Shown here piece after piece: positions 6,716 to 13,477 of a stretch of DNA of 25,990 nt (positions are counted from its first letter, which is position 1; each line of letters opens with the position of its first letter). The DNA is from a bacterium (GTDB lineage: Bacteria; Patescibacteriota; Minisyncoccia; UBA6257; 2-01-FULL-56-20), in NCBI GenBank assembly GCA_021801885.1, contig JAKABL010000003.1, positions 1 through 25,990 of the forward strand, written 5' to 3'. The notes beneath the pieces were generated by a model. It had not been told where the DNA came from. It did not search any database and saw nothing but the letters and a program-made list of their open reading frames with translations. Both the position numbers and the translations under genes were made by a program.

Positions 6716-8071
6716 TTATGAAACTCGCTTCAAGGGCGTTCCGCTGATGAAAAACTTTTGTGCCTTTCCATTTTTGAAACTGCCAAATTCTGCAGACTCA
6801 TTGACATCGCCAAATACGTTTTTTGATTTTATCAAAAAATGATGCATTGTTTTCTCTGGTAGAAGAATTGAATTCCATTTAAGCGGCGAGTTTATCCGTG
6901 GGCTAAATTCAATAAGCGCATTCCCGAAGCAGGATATTAATGCATCCCCCCAAATATTGCGATAGATGCCTTCATATTTTGAATACTGGATCTTCTTGCC
7001 ACGCATATAGTCTTCCCGCGTCTCCAAAAACCCATATATAGTTTCAAAAATGCCCTCCGCAATACCGCTGGCGGAACTATCGAGTGAATTCGAGAGCACA
7101 ATAACCCCGAGATCAATTTTGGGATCCCACATAGTCTTCGTGATATATCCGCTAAATCCCCCGCCATGGCCGACGATCTTTCTCCCTTTAATATAGGTGA
7201 TCTCAATACCTAATCCGTACTCATCCCCTTCGAGCGTCTTTTCGACGGTATGCATCATTTCTTTCTTTGACTCGCGCGAAAGAACACCGCGCGTGTTATC
7301 GAGAGAAAATGCATGGATGAATTTCGCAAGATCGACAACGTTGGAAACAAAACCCGTTGCGGGAGCATAGATATGCGTCGCATATGGAGCAAACCGGCGG
7401 CGTTCTTTCTGGCCAGGGATATTCCTCCCGTATCCTATCGCCACATTCGCCATCCCTTTTTCATAATCTGGGACGGTACTATTCATGCCGAGCGGACGAA
7501 GAATGTTTCGCTTCATATATTCCTCGTAAGACAGGCTGCTTACCCGCGCGATAATTTCACCGAGCACGGAAAATCCGTAATTGGAATACTTGAACGATGC
7601 GAGACTCTCAAAACGCGCTGCTTTAGGAGAAAACGAGGACTTCAGATCCTTTGGAAACTTTCCCGTCTCCCAATGCCCCGTATCGCCATCGCGAAAAATA
7701 CCTGACGCATGGGAAAGCAGCTGGCGAATGGTGACATGCGCGGTATCGGCGTGGCCATTCTTTGCTTTGAACCACTCTATATAATCCGCCACCTTATCAT
7801 CAAGCCGCAGTTTCCCCTGTTCGACGAGTTGCATGATACCCGTTGCGGTGAACATCTTCGAGTGGGAAGCGATATGGTATCGCGTCGTTTCGGTAGTACG
7901 CTTTTTCTTATCAATGTCAGAAAACCCGAAGCCTTTCTTATAAATCAGCGTTCCCTTATAAACGATGCCCACGGAAACGCCGGGCATACGATCGTACTGG
8001 ATCTTAAGCGGAAGCCAGAGATCGGCTACATGGGCAACGTGTTTTATTGCTTCGGGAGTATTGTCTTTCAT
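6716..8071 (-). CDS. Serine hydrolase, class C beta-lactamase / DD-peptidase fold
   Basis: A 451-residue member of the serine beta-lactamase-like (Pfam Beta-lactamase) family. All three active-site elements are visible: SxxK as S69-H-S-K72, the YxN motif Y162-S-N164, and H302-G-G in VGHGGGFSG replacing the KTG box. Conserved family segments such as VTIRQLLSHASGI, LGEIIARVS and ILRPLGMNST are present. It has no signal peptide or membrane anchor, so it should stay in the cytoplasm, where peptidase or esterase activity is more likely than antibiotic resistance. The last ~100 residues form a less conserved tail. Its base composition is clearly AT-richer than the flanking genes. A TATAAT lies 17 nt before the ATG, leaving a leader of about 11 nt without a Shine-Dalgarno site. 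Confidence 0.88.
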   Translation of the reverse strand: MKDNTPEAIKHVAHVADLWLPLKIQYDRMPGVSVGIVYKGTLIYKKGFGFSDIDKKKRTTETTRYHIASHSKMFTATGIMQLVEQGKLRLDDKVADYIEWFKAKNGHADTAHVTIRQLLSHASGIFRDGDTGHWETGKFPKDLKSSFSPKAARFESLASFKYSNYGFSVLGEIIARVSSLSYEEYMKRNILRPLGMNSTVPDYEKGMANVAIGYGRNIPGQKERRRFAPYATHIYAPATGFVSNVVDLAKFIHAFSLDNTRGVLSRESKKEMMHTVEKTLEGDEYGLGIEITYIKGRKIVGHGGGFSGYITKTMWDPKIDLGVIVLSNSLDSSASGIAEGIFETIYGFLETREDYMRGKKIQYSKYEGIYRNIWGDALISCFGNALIEFSPRINSPLKWNSILLPEKTMHHFLIKSKNVFGDVNESAEFGSFKNGKAQKFFISGTPLKRVS

Positions 8072-8088
8072 GCGTTTGTATTGGCTTT

Positions 8089-8097
8089 ATTATAACA
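8089..8097 (-). promoter_or_regulatory. Extended -10 of the serine hydrolase gene
   Basis: TGT-TATAAT on the minus strand, embedded in a sequence nearly identical to the promoters at 9017-9029 and 9482-9494 (A-rich, then TTGTTATAAT). Confidence 0.65.
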
Positions 8098-8160
8098 AAA
8101 TTTTGAGCCAGCGCTGTATTCAAATAAAACCGGCCATGCCCTTCACTAATAATACTTTAA

Positions 8161-8194
8161 ACGCTGCGCGGGCTGGTGGATGATGCGGGAACCG
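8161..8194 (-). repeat. tRNA 3'-end remnant, copy 1
   Basis: Minus-strand reading gives the last five T-loop bases CGGTT, the T-stem half CCCGC, the acceptor half ATCATCC, discriminator A and CCA, then GCCCGCGCAGCG. The 5+7+1+3 spacing is exact tRNA geometry, but the rest of the tRNA is missing. It matches the copy at 9036-9069 at 32 of 34 positions. Confidence 0.75.
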
Positions 8195-8212
8195 TCTTTA
8201 AGAAAAGCCCTT

Positions 8213-9010
8213 TTAAGATTTTCCCTTTAAGAAGATGAGCACTGAATTGAGATAAATGTGGTCGTTATCACTTCCCGTCACGATCACGTTGGTAGGCCGA
8301 AGTTCCCATTGAAGATCATGATCCCCAGCGAATTCATTTATTCTTTCTCTCCACATATCATTAACCTCACTTCCCATCTCCACAGATGTCGCTTCCGCTG
8401 GTTCCTGGATGGGCCATAATCGTATCTCTCCGTTTTCATTAAGGGCCGCAAGGGAATTTTCTAACACCTTAACGACCCCCTCCCATTCCTCGCCATTCCA
8501 ATCCATGTTAGTCACCGAAGCCATTGAAAGAACATAATCCACGTTATGCACGGGAAGTTCTTCCCCATAGCTCTGTGCAAAAAAATTATTTTTATATCGC
8601 TCATCAATTGTAATCTTCTCGAATGGTGTTTCTTCTGCGGAATTATCCTCACTTGCCAACCGCGCTTCGACACCATACGCATTTTGCGTAATACCTTTAT
8701 CAATACAGTATTTCACGAACTCACCATCACCGCTCCCAAGGTCAAGAATAATCTTGTCGCGCAGCTCATCTTCGCTAAGCCTTAACCCGTTAAGATAGCG
8801 CGTATAGGTTGACTGCTCTTTTGCCTCCTGCGATACATCACGTTCCGCCTCTGTCCATTCTCCTTCCCGCACACGAATGTTTTCTTGAACGATTCCATTA
8901 ATGTAATTCTTGAACTCCAGACTCCACTGATCACGCGGGAGATGAACTTGATATGCTAAAAATTCCGGAGTTATCTCTTTCCTGTCTTCATTTAATGGCA
9001 GCTTTTCCAT
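8213..9010 (-). CDS. SAM-dependent methyltransferase, class I
   Basis: A 265-residue protein with a Rossmann methyltransferase core. Motif I is IILDLGSGDGEFVKYC (about 87-102), an acidic residue ends the next strand (YGVEAR), and YVLSMASVTNM fits motif IV. The N-terminal ~80 residues are helical, acidic and unassigned. The substrate is unknown. Codon use and AT content match the serine hydrolase next door rather than the backbone. The gene is bracketed by two near-identical tRNA 3'-end remnants. Its own extended -10 lies 6 nt before the ATG, so it should be expressed independently as a leaderless mRNA. No known modification partner is adjacent. Confidence 0.82.
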   Translation of the reverse strand: MEKLPLNEDRKEITPEFLAYQVHLPRDQWSLEFKNYINGIVQENIRVREGEWTEAERDVSQEAKEQSTYTRYLNGLRLSEDELRDKIILDLGSGDGEFVKYCIDKGITQNAYGVEARLASEDNSAEETPFEKITIDERYKNNFFAQSYGEELPVHNVDYVLSMASVTNMDWNGEEWEGVVKVLENSLAALNENGEIRLWPIQEPAEATSVEMGSEVNDMWRERINEFAGDHDLQWELRPTNVIVTGSDNDHIYLNSVLIFLKGKS

Positions 9011-9016
9011 AGCCTC

Positions 9017-9029
9017 ATTATAACAATTT
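9017..9029 (-). promoter_or_regulatory. Extended -10 of the methyltransferase gene (leaderless)
   Basis: AAATTGTTATAAT on the minus strand, 6 nt before the ATG at 9010. The same 13-mer precedes the gene starting at 9475. Confidence 0.7.
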
Positions 9030-9035
9030 TATCCT

Positions 9036-9069
9036 ACGCTGCGCGGGGTGGTGGATGATGTGGGAACCG
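9036..9069 (-). repeat. tRNA 3'-end remnant, copy 2
   Basis: Same element as 8161-8194 with two substitutions. On the minus strand it runs from CGGTT through CCCAC, ATCATCC, A and CCA to CCCGCGCAGCG, the last part also being the end of the intact tRNA-Asp plus its flank (9502-9513). It lies directly upstream of the methyltransferase promoter. Confidence 0.75.
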
Positions 9070-9088
9070 GAACTAAAAAGGAAATCGT

Positions 9089-9475
9089 TTATATCTTGAG
9101 TCCCGAAACCGCAATCACTGCCATATGAAGCACGAATATTATAAGCGCAACCGCGACCGCAATAGCAACCAAGGCGGAGATAATATGAGCTCCTCTCTTT
9201 GGATCGCCTCGTTTCGGTTTTGGTTCAACCAAAAAAGCAACAATCGATGCCATTGCGAGAAAAGGTATCCCTATAAAAGAAAGGGGGTACATCCACCCCA
9301 TAGAAAAATTAAAGAGGAAACTGTTATTCCAGATACTTGCTATGCCCAAAAATACAATATCAAAAAAAATCCAAATAGGGATAAGCGCAAGTATCAACAT
9401 ACCTAGACGAACTCCTTTGCGTGGAGGGTGCGCTTGAGGAACGACCACGCTATCCTCCTGGGGTAATGCTTCCAT
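9089..9475 (-). CDS. Small membrane protein, three transmembrane helices
   Basis: A 128-residue protein I do not recognise. A hydrophilic N-terminus (1-22) is followed by hydrophobic segments at about 23-47, 60-83 and 98-125, with a basic loop KPKRGDPKRG (about 88-97) that should face the cytoplasm. There is no catalytic motif. It carries its own promoter, with the -10 exactly 6 nt before the ATG, and follows tRNA-Asp directly. It belongs to the AT-richer segment by composition. The function is unknown. Confidence 0.7.
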   Translation of the reverse strand: MEALPQEDSVVVPQAHPPRKGVRLGMLILALIPIWIFFDIVFLGIASIWNNSFLFNFSMGWMYPLSFIGIPFLAMASIVAFLVEPKPKRGDPKRGAHIISALVAIAVAVALIIFVLHMAVIAVSGLKI

Positions 9476-9481
9476 GATTTT

Positions 9482-9494
9482 ATTATAACAATTT
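9482..9494 (-). promoter_or_regulatory. Extended -10 of the small membrane protein gene (leaderless)
   Basis: AAATTGTTATAAT on the minus strand, 6 nt before the ATG at 9475. It starts 12 nt after the end of tRNA-Asp. Confidence 0.7.
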
Positions 9495-9506
9495 CACTCT
9501 TCGCTG

Positions 9507-9582
9507 CGCGGGCGACCGGATTCGAACCGGCGATCTGGTCCGTGACAGGGACCCGGGGACGGCCAGACTCCCCTACGCCCGC
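9507..9582 (-). tRNA. tRNA-Asp (GTC)
   Basis: A complete 76-nt cloverleaf: acceptor GCGGGCG/CGCCCGC, D stem GGGG/CCCC with GG in the loop, anticodon stem GGTCC/GGACC with loop CTGTCAC (anticodon GTC), and T stem GCCGG/CCGGT around TTCGAAT. The discriminator is G, as expected for Asp, and CCA is not encoded (CAG follows). The acceptor end plus the following bases (GCCCGCGCAGCG) recurs at the two tRNA remnants downstream. Confidence 0.96.
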
Positions 9583-9593
9583 AATACGCTCAT

Positions 9594-9624
9594 GGTGTGC
9601 GACCGCGCACACCTCACGATTGTA
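9594..9624 (-). promoter_or_regulatory. tRNA-Asp promoter and leader hairpin
   Basis: TACAAT (9619-9624) predicts a start near 9612, where a 7-bp hairpin (GGTGTGC/GCACACC) begins. The pre-tRNA would thus carry a structured 5' end before the RNase P site at 9582. Confidence 0.5.
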
Positions 9625-9643
9625 GCGGCTTCGCCGCGATAAA

Positions 9644-11800
9644 TCAATCCTTGAGCAGCTTCAGAAACTCCTTCTCATCGATGACCGGCACGCCGAGCGC
9701 CTGCGCTTTGGCGAATTTTGAGCCGGGCGCCGCACCCACCACGAGATAGCTCGTTTTTTTGCTCACCGATTCGGACACGTCGCCGCCACGGGCGCGGATT
9801 TTCTCCTTCGCGTCCTCGCGGTCCATGGAAGCGAGCGTGCCGGTGATGACGAACGACTTCCCGGAAAAAGGGCCCGCCTCGCCACGTCCATCGCCCCGGC
9901 CGCCTCTCGCCATGCGGGGCACGGCCCCCACGGTCACCCCCGCCTTCTCGAGACGCGCAAGAAGGTCCGCGTTGCGCGGCGCGTGGAACCAGTCGTGAAT
10001 GCTCTTTGCGACGACGGGGCCGACGTCCTGGATCTCCTGCAGGTCCTCCATGGAACGCGCGGCGAACGCATCGGCGATATCACCGATCGTCACAACACCT
10101 TCGTGCGCCGGGATCTCTACCGCGCGCGCAAGCGTGGCCGCCGTCTCCTCGCCCACATGGGGAATGCCGAGTCCGTAGAGAAAGCGCGGCAGCGTGACAT
10201 GGCGCTTTGCGGCGATCTCCTGCACGAGATTCTCGGCGGACTTTTCGCCGAAGCGCTCGAGCGCCGCGAGATCGCCTTTCCGCAGCTCGAAGATGTCCGC
10301 CGCATCGGAGATGAGCCCTTCATCGAGCAGCTTGTCGATGATCTTGGGTCCGAGCCCTTCGATATTGAACGCGGCGCGCGACGCAAGATGATAGAGCGCC
10401 TCGCGGTGCTGCGCGGCGCAGGTCTTCGATGCACAGCGCGCGATGGCGCCCTCGCGCACGACGGGCGATCCGTCCACCGGACACCGCGCGGGCATACGGA
10501 ACGCGCGCTCGCGGCCCGTGCGCAAATGCGGAAGCACTTCCGTGATCTGCGGGATCACGTCGCCCGCGCGCTGGACGATCACCGTATCGCCGATCTTGAG
10601 GCCCAGGCGCGCGATTTCGTCGGCGTTATGGAGCGACGCGTGCGTGATCGTGACGCCGCCCACATTCACCGGCCGCATGACGGCAACAGGGGTCAGTGCC
10701 CCCGTGCGGCCCACTTGCACCTTGATATCCTCGACGATCGTCGTCGCCTCGCGCGGCGAAAATTTATAGGCGATCCCCGCGCGCGGGGCCTTGCCGATGA
10801 TCCCCGCCTCGGTGAACGTCGCGTTATCGTTCACGAAAATGACCGTGCCGTCGATCTCGTACGGCAGCGCCTCGCGGTGCGCCTCGTCCGCCCAATGATC
10901 GCGGAACGCCATGGCATCCTCGAGCGTGGCGGCGGGGCGGCAGTCCGGATTGGTCGTGAACCCGAACGCGGCAAGCAACACATGCTCCTCCTCGTGGGTC
11001 CGCTGGCCGATCTCCCCCACGATGTCGTACTGGAACGAATCGAGCCGGCGCGAGGCGGTGATCTTCGGATCGAGCTGGCGGATTGAACCGGCGGCGACAT
11101 TCCGAGGATTCGCGTACGGCTTCCCGCCCTCCTTTTCGATCGCGCGGTTGATCCGCGCGAATTCGTTCTTGGTGAGAAACACTTCGCCGCGCACGACGAG
11201 GCGCGCAGGGACGAGATCGTACTCCGCGGGATCGAGCCCCGACGACGCGAGATGCGCGGCGACCGCCGCCGCGTCGTTCAGGCGAAGCGGGATCGCCTCC
11301 ACCGTGCGGAGATTCTGGGTGACATCCTCGCCCACGAGGCCATCGCCGCGCGTGGAACCCCGCACGAACACGCCCCCCTCATACTCGAGCTCGATCGCGA
11401 GCCCGTCGATCTTCAGTTCGCAGTAGAACGGAAGGGATCCTGGGCCGCGCGGGCGCAGCCCTGGCGCCGTGGCGATGGACCGCCCGAGGAACGTCTCCAA
11501 GCGTTCGCGCCATGCGCGCACATCTTCTTCGCTGAACGCATCGTTCAAAGAGGTCATCCGCTCGCCGTGCCGCACCTTCACGAACTCCTTGAGCGGCGCG
11601 CCCGCCACGCGCTGGGTCGGCGAATCGGGCGTCACGAATTCCGGCCAGCGCTCCTCGAGATCAAAAAGCTCCTTCTTGAGGGAGTCGAGCGCCGTATCGG
11701 AAATGCCCGAGCGGTCGAGCACGTGGTATTCGTAGCGATACCGGTCGATCTCGCGCCGGAGTGTTTCGATGCGCTCGCGCGCCAGGGCCTTTTCGTCCAT
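9644..11800 (-). CDS. ligA: NAD-dependent DNA ligase LigA
   Basis: Seals nicks in replication and repair, using NAD. At 718 residues it is slightly longer than the ~670 typical. Domain order is standard: Ia helices (YRYEYHVLD, 21-29), adenylation domain with catalytic Lys130 in CELKIDGLAIE, OB fold, zinc finger (440-464), helix-hairpin-helix repeats, a Gly/Arg-rich linker (MARGGRGDGRG) and a C-terminal BRCT domain (FVITGTLASMDREDAKEKIR...). The zinc finger has Cys440, Cys456 and Cys461, but the second ligand is Asp443 instead of Cys. The start at 11800 fits the family N-terminus; an ATG at 11848 is an alternative that adds 16 residues. Neither start has a -10 at leaderless distance. Confidence 0.95.
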   Translation of the reverse strand: MDEKALARERIETLRREIDRYRYEYHVLDRSGISDTALDSLKKELFDLEERWPEFVTPDSPTQRVAGAPLKEFVKVRHGERMTSLNDAFSEEDVRAWRERLETFLGRSIATAPGLRPRGPGSLPFYCELKIDGLAIELEYEGGVFVRGSTRGDGLVGEDVTQNLRTVEAIPLRLNDAAAVAAHLASSGLDPAEYDLVPARLVVRGEVFLTKNEFARINRAIEKEGGKPYANPRNVAAGSIRQLDPKITASRRLDSFQYDIVGEIGQRTHEEEHVLLAAFGFTTNPDCRPAATLEDAMAFRDHWADEAHREALPYEIDGTVIFVNDNATFTEAGIIGKAPRAGIAYKFSPREATTIVEDIKVQVGRTGALTPVAVMRPVNVGGVTITHASLHNADEIARLGLKIGDTVIVQRAGDVIPQITEVLPHLRTGRERAFRMPARCPVDGSPVVREGAIARCASKTCAAQHREALYHLASRAAFNIEGLGPKIIDKLLDEGLISDAADIFELRKGDLAALERFGEKSAENLVQEIAAKRHVTLPRFLYGLGIPHVGEETAATLARAVEIPAHEGVVTIGDIADAFAARSMEDLQEIQDVGPVVAKSIHDWFHAPRNADLLARLEKAGVTVGAVPRMARGGRGDGRGEAGPFSGKSFVITGTLASMDREDAKEKIRARGGDVSESVSKKTSYLVVGAAPGSKFAKAQALGVPVIDEKEFLKLLKD

Positions 11801-11957
11801 GGGGTCCGCACCCGATCCGCGACTAGGTGATATGAAATCGTGGGCCATCGTAGAGCAATGAAAATCGTGTATACCCGCACCGCACACATGTCCCGTACGC
11901 CGCGGCCGCGGCCGCGGCCCGCCGGCGCACGCTCCGCACGGCATCCGTGCCGTGCTC
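11801..11957. other. ligA upstream region with GC-rich repeats
   Basis: It holds a tandem run of GCGGCC units (about 11902-11919), a hairpin GCACGG/CCGTGC (11936-11950) just after the prepilin stop, and a weak TATACA box near 11870 that could serve ligA. Confidence 0.35.
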
Positions 11958-12398
11958 CTATGGGATCGACGAGGTCGACCCGATGAGGCTCACGTCGAAG
12001 GCGCGTTTCGTGCCGTTCGCCGCGCCGAGCGTCACTGCGGAAACGGTCGTGCTGGTGTTCCCGCAATCCGACACCGCGCCGTTCGCATCGTAGCACGTGC
12101 TCGTGACCGAGGCGCCGCTCGCCGCAAGCACGGGCAAGGGCACGGGACCGCTGCAGCGCGCGGGCGTATCGAGCGATCCGCAATAGTAACTGAAGAGGGT
12201 CCACTCGACCCCGGCGTCCGCGGCAAAGAGCGCCTTGGCGGAATTCGCGGTATCGGTGGAGGCGCGAAGCTCATAGAGCGTGAGGATGCCGGCCACCACG
12301 GTCGCGCCGAGGATGGCACCGCCGAGCGAAAGCACGGCGATGAGCATCGCCTGCCCCGCACGGCCGTTCCTCCCTGATTGTTTCGCCGCCGCCTTCAT
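11958..12398 (-). CDS. PilX-like minor prepilin
   Basis: A 146-residue protein with a basic leader ending in NGRAGQAMLIAVLSLGGAIL, then a long hydrophobic helix (about 17-43) and the segment SAKALFAADAGVEW, which is typical of PilX/GspK-like assembly proteins in Gram-negative and CPR pilus loci. The C-terminal domain is short and Ser/Thr-rich, with four cysteines that could form disulfides. It should be a membrane-inserted minor subunit at the pilus tip or in the initiation complex. It lies about 7 kb from the other prepilins, separated by the 12.5-16 kb block, and has its own TATAAT 7 nt before the ATG. Confidence 0.75.
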   Translation of the reverse strand: MKAAAKQSGRNGRAGQAMLIAVLSLGGAILGATVVAGILTLYELRASTDTANSAKALFAADAGVEWTLFSYYCGSLDTPARCSGPVPLPVLAASGASVTSTCYDANGAVSDCGNTSTTVSAVTLGAANGTKRAFDVSLIGSTSSIP

Positions 12399-12405
12399 AT
12401 GGATA

Positions 12406-12411
12406 ATTATA
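12406..12411 (-). promoter_or_regulatory. -10 box of the PilX-like gene (leaderless)
   Basis: TATAAT on the minus strand with 7 nt to the ATG at 12398. Confidence 0.65.
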
Positions 12412-12502
12412 CGCCTTCGAGGGAACAGGCGACAGGCGGCAGGCGGCAGCCGAAAGACGACACCGTCAAAAAATCGATCGATGCGTTCAAAAAATATTCC
12501 CC

Positions 12503-12532
12503 AAAAAGAAGCCGGCGCTTTGGGGGCGCCGG
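12503..12532 (-). terminator. Intrinsic terminator of the predicted small RNA
   Basis: A 7-bp GC-only stem with a 7-nt loop followed on the minus strand by CTTCTTTTT. No minus-strand coding gene ends just before it. Confidence 0.7.
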
Positions 12533-12687
12533 AAAGGGAGATAGACGACTAGAGAACTTGGAGGGAGGAAGCGCACCGCACGGCGCTTCCTCCGGAGATG
12601 GCGGGATGGGCGGAACATGTCCACGGGGAGATGGGGAAAAGGAGAGTCGTTCCCCGAACCGTAGAGCTCAAGCATATGCCCAGCGCT
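12503..12687 (-). ncRNA. Predicted structured small RNA, about 185 nt
   Basis: A full promoter upstream (12694-12722) and an intrinsic terminator at the end bound a stretch with no convincing protein. On the minus strand three hairpins are seen in order: GGGGAA/TTCCCC near 12632-12654, a perfect 11-bp stem GGAGGAAGCGC/GCGCTTCCTCC (12564-12593, 8-nt loop), and the terminator stem CCGGCGC/GCGCCGG (12512-12532) with a CTTCTTTTT tail. ACGACT near the 5' hairpin could also pair with AGTCGT near the 3' end. The only ORF, of 62 codons, runs through the terminator and lacks a ribosome site. It does not resemble SRP RNA, tmRNA or RNase P RNA. A 6S-like role is possible but unproven. Confidence 0.45.
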
Positions 12688-12693
12688 GCCATT

Positions 12694-12722
12694 ATGATAT
12701 CAATGTCAACGAGCGAAGTCAA
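12694..12722 (-). promoter_or_regulatory. Sigma-70-type promoter of the predicted small RNA
   Basis: TTGACT, a 17-nt spacer and TATCAT on the minus strand, predicting a start near 12687. Confidence 0.6.
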
Positions 12723-12725
12723 GGG

Positions 12726-12757
12726 CCGCGGAGGCCTCAGTTTCGAGGCCTCCGCGG
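12726..12757 (-). terminator. Perfect 13-bp hairpin after the secreted hypothetical gene
   Basis: CCGCGGAGGCCTC and GAGGCCTCCGCGG flank a 6-nt loop, 11 nt after the stop at 12769. No T-run follows, so it may act as a transcript-stabilising or weak termination hairpin. Confidence 0.55.
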
Positions 12758-12768
12758 GCTAAAGGCCG

Positions 12769-13302
12769 TCAGTGACGCCAGAGAATGGCGCCCCGATAGC
12801 CCGTATCGTGCCGAACCTGTTGGTTGATGCCTCCTTCTAATTGTATGTTGCGGACTCCTGCCCAGGTGCTCGCAGTCGCTTTCGCAACCACAAATCCTAT
12901 GGCGAGGATACGCCATCGCCCCCCACGACGGAAGAGCCGGCGGCTCGCGACCAGGACGCCGAGATTCAAGGCCACGTTCGCGGCAGTTACCCCGAACGCG
13001 TTCCTGTTTCCCATGCATCGGGCCCAGCCTTTCTCCGTCACCACATAGCGCATCAGGAAAGATCCATTTCCCCGATAGGCCATGGTGGGATGCTCCAATC
13101 CTCTGACGGTGGTCGACGCGTCGAGCCACGTCCCTCCCGCGAGATAGCCCTCGGACGCCAGATAGAGGACCCCGTCGAGACGGGACCTTCGCACGGGCAC
13201 CTTCGGACTTTCGGGTAGAGGTGAGAATCGGGTTTGGGCGAATGCGCGGGGTGCGGCCGCGCACATGACAATTATGAAGCAGGTTACCGCGAGGGAACGC
13301 AT
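12769..13302 (-). CDS. Secreted hypothetical protein
   Basis: A 177-residue protein I do not recognise. The N-terminus is a clear Sec signal peptide (1-22, cleavage expected at AFA|QT). The mature part has a Trp/Gly-rich region (SEGYLAGGTWLDASTT) and one or two moderately hydrophobic helices (about 105-150: ANVALNLGVLVASRR and ILAIGFVVAKATAS), so it could sit in or on a membrane. The start at 13302 is set by AAAGGAGAG about 7 nt upstream, a true Shine-Dalgarno site. A complete promoter lies at 13367-13395. Both features are unlike most genes in the window. The function is unknown. Confidence 0.7.
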   Translation of the reverse strand: MRSLAVTCFIIVMCAAAPRAFAQTRFSPLPESPKVPVRRSRLDGVLYLASEGYLAGGTWLDASTTVRGLEHPTMAYRGNGSFLMRYVVTEKGWARCMGNRNAFGVTAANVALNLGVLVASRRLFRRGGRWRILAIGFVVAKATASTWAGVRNIQLEGGINQQVRHDTGYRGAILWRH

Positions 13303-13366
13303 ACTGCTTCTCTCCTTTAGTTGTAATGGGTGCTTCACGCGACACTCTCCAATGCCGCGCGGTACA

Positions 13367-13395
13367 ATTTTAAAATAAAATCAATAATTTGTAAA
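13367..13395 (-). promoter_or_regulatory. Sigma-70-type promoter of the secreted protein gene
   Basis: TTTACA, a 17-nt spacer and TAAAAT on the minus strand, inside an AT-rich stretch between divergent genes. It predicts a leader of about 58 nt. Confidence 0.65.
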
Positions 13396-13405
13396 GATTG
13401 GCCGC

Positions 13406-13435
13406 TTGACGCGAGCACCGCAAAAGGGCTATGCT
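13406..13435 (+). promoter_or_regulatory. Sigma-70-type promoter of the 13478 gene
   Basis: TTGACG, an 18-nt spacer and TATGCT, followed by a leader of about 36 nt ending in a GGTGGAG ribosome site. It is back to back with the divergent promoter at 13367-13395. Confidence 0.65.
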
Positions 13436-13477
13436 GGTCCCAGCAAGTCATCCCACATGATAAGGCAAGGTGGAGTC

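Noticed and set aside
6716..8071. Antibiotic-resistance beta-lactamase
   Set aside because: The fold is right, but there is no signal peptide and the sequence fits the broad cytoplasmic serine hydrolase group.
11902..11919. GCGGCC tandem run as a CRISPR or functional satellite
   Set aside because: It has only three 6-bp units with no spacers, most likely slippage in GC-rich DNA.
12487..12675. 62-codon minus-strand frame inside the predicted small RNA
   Set aside because: It reads through the intrinsic terminator stem and has neither a Shine-Dalgarno site nor a -10 at leaderless distance.
12378..12827. 149-codon plus-strand frame over the hairpin region
   Set aside because: It overlaps the PilX-like promoter, the predicted small RNA and the secreted protein gene, and shows no domain or ribosome site.
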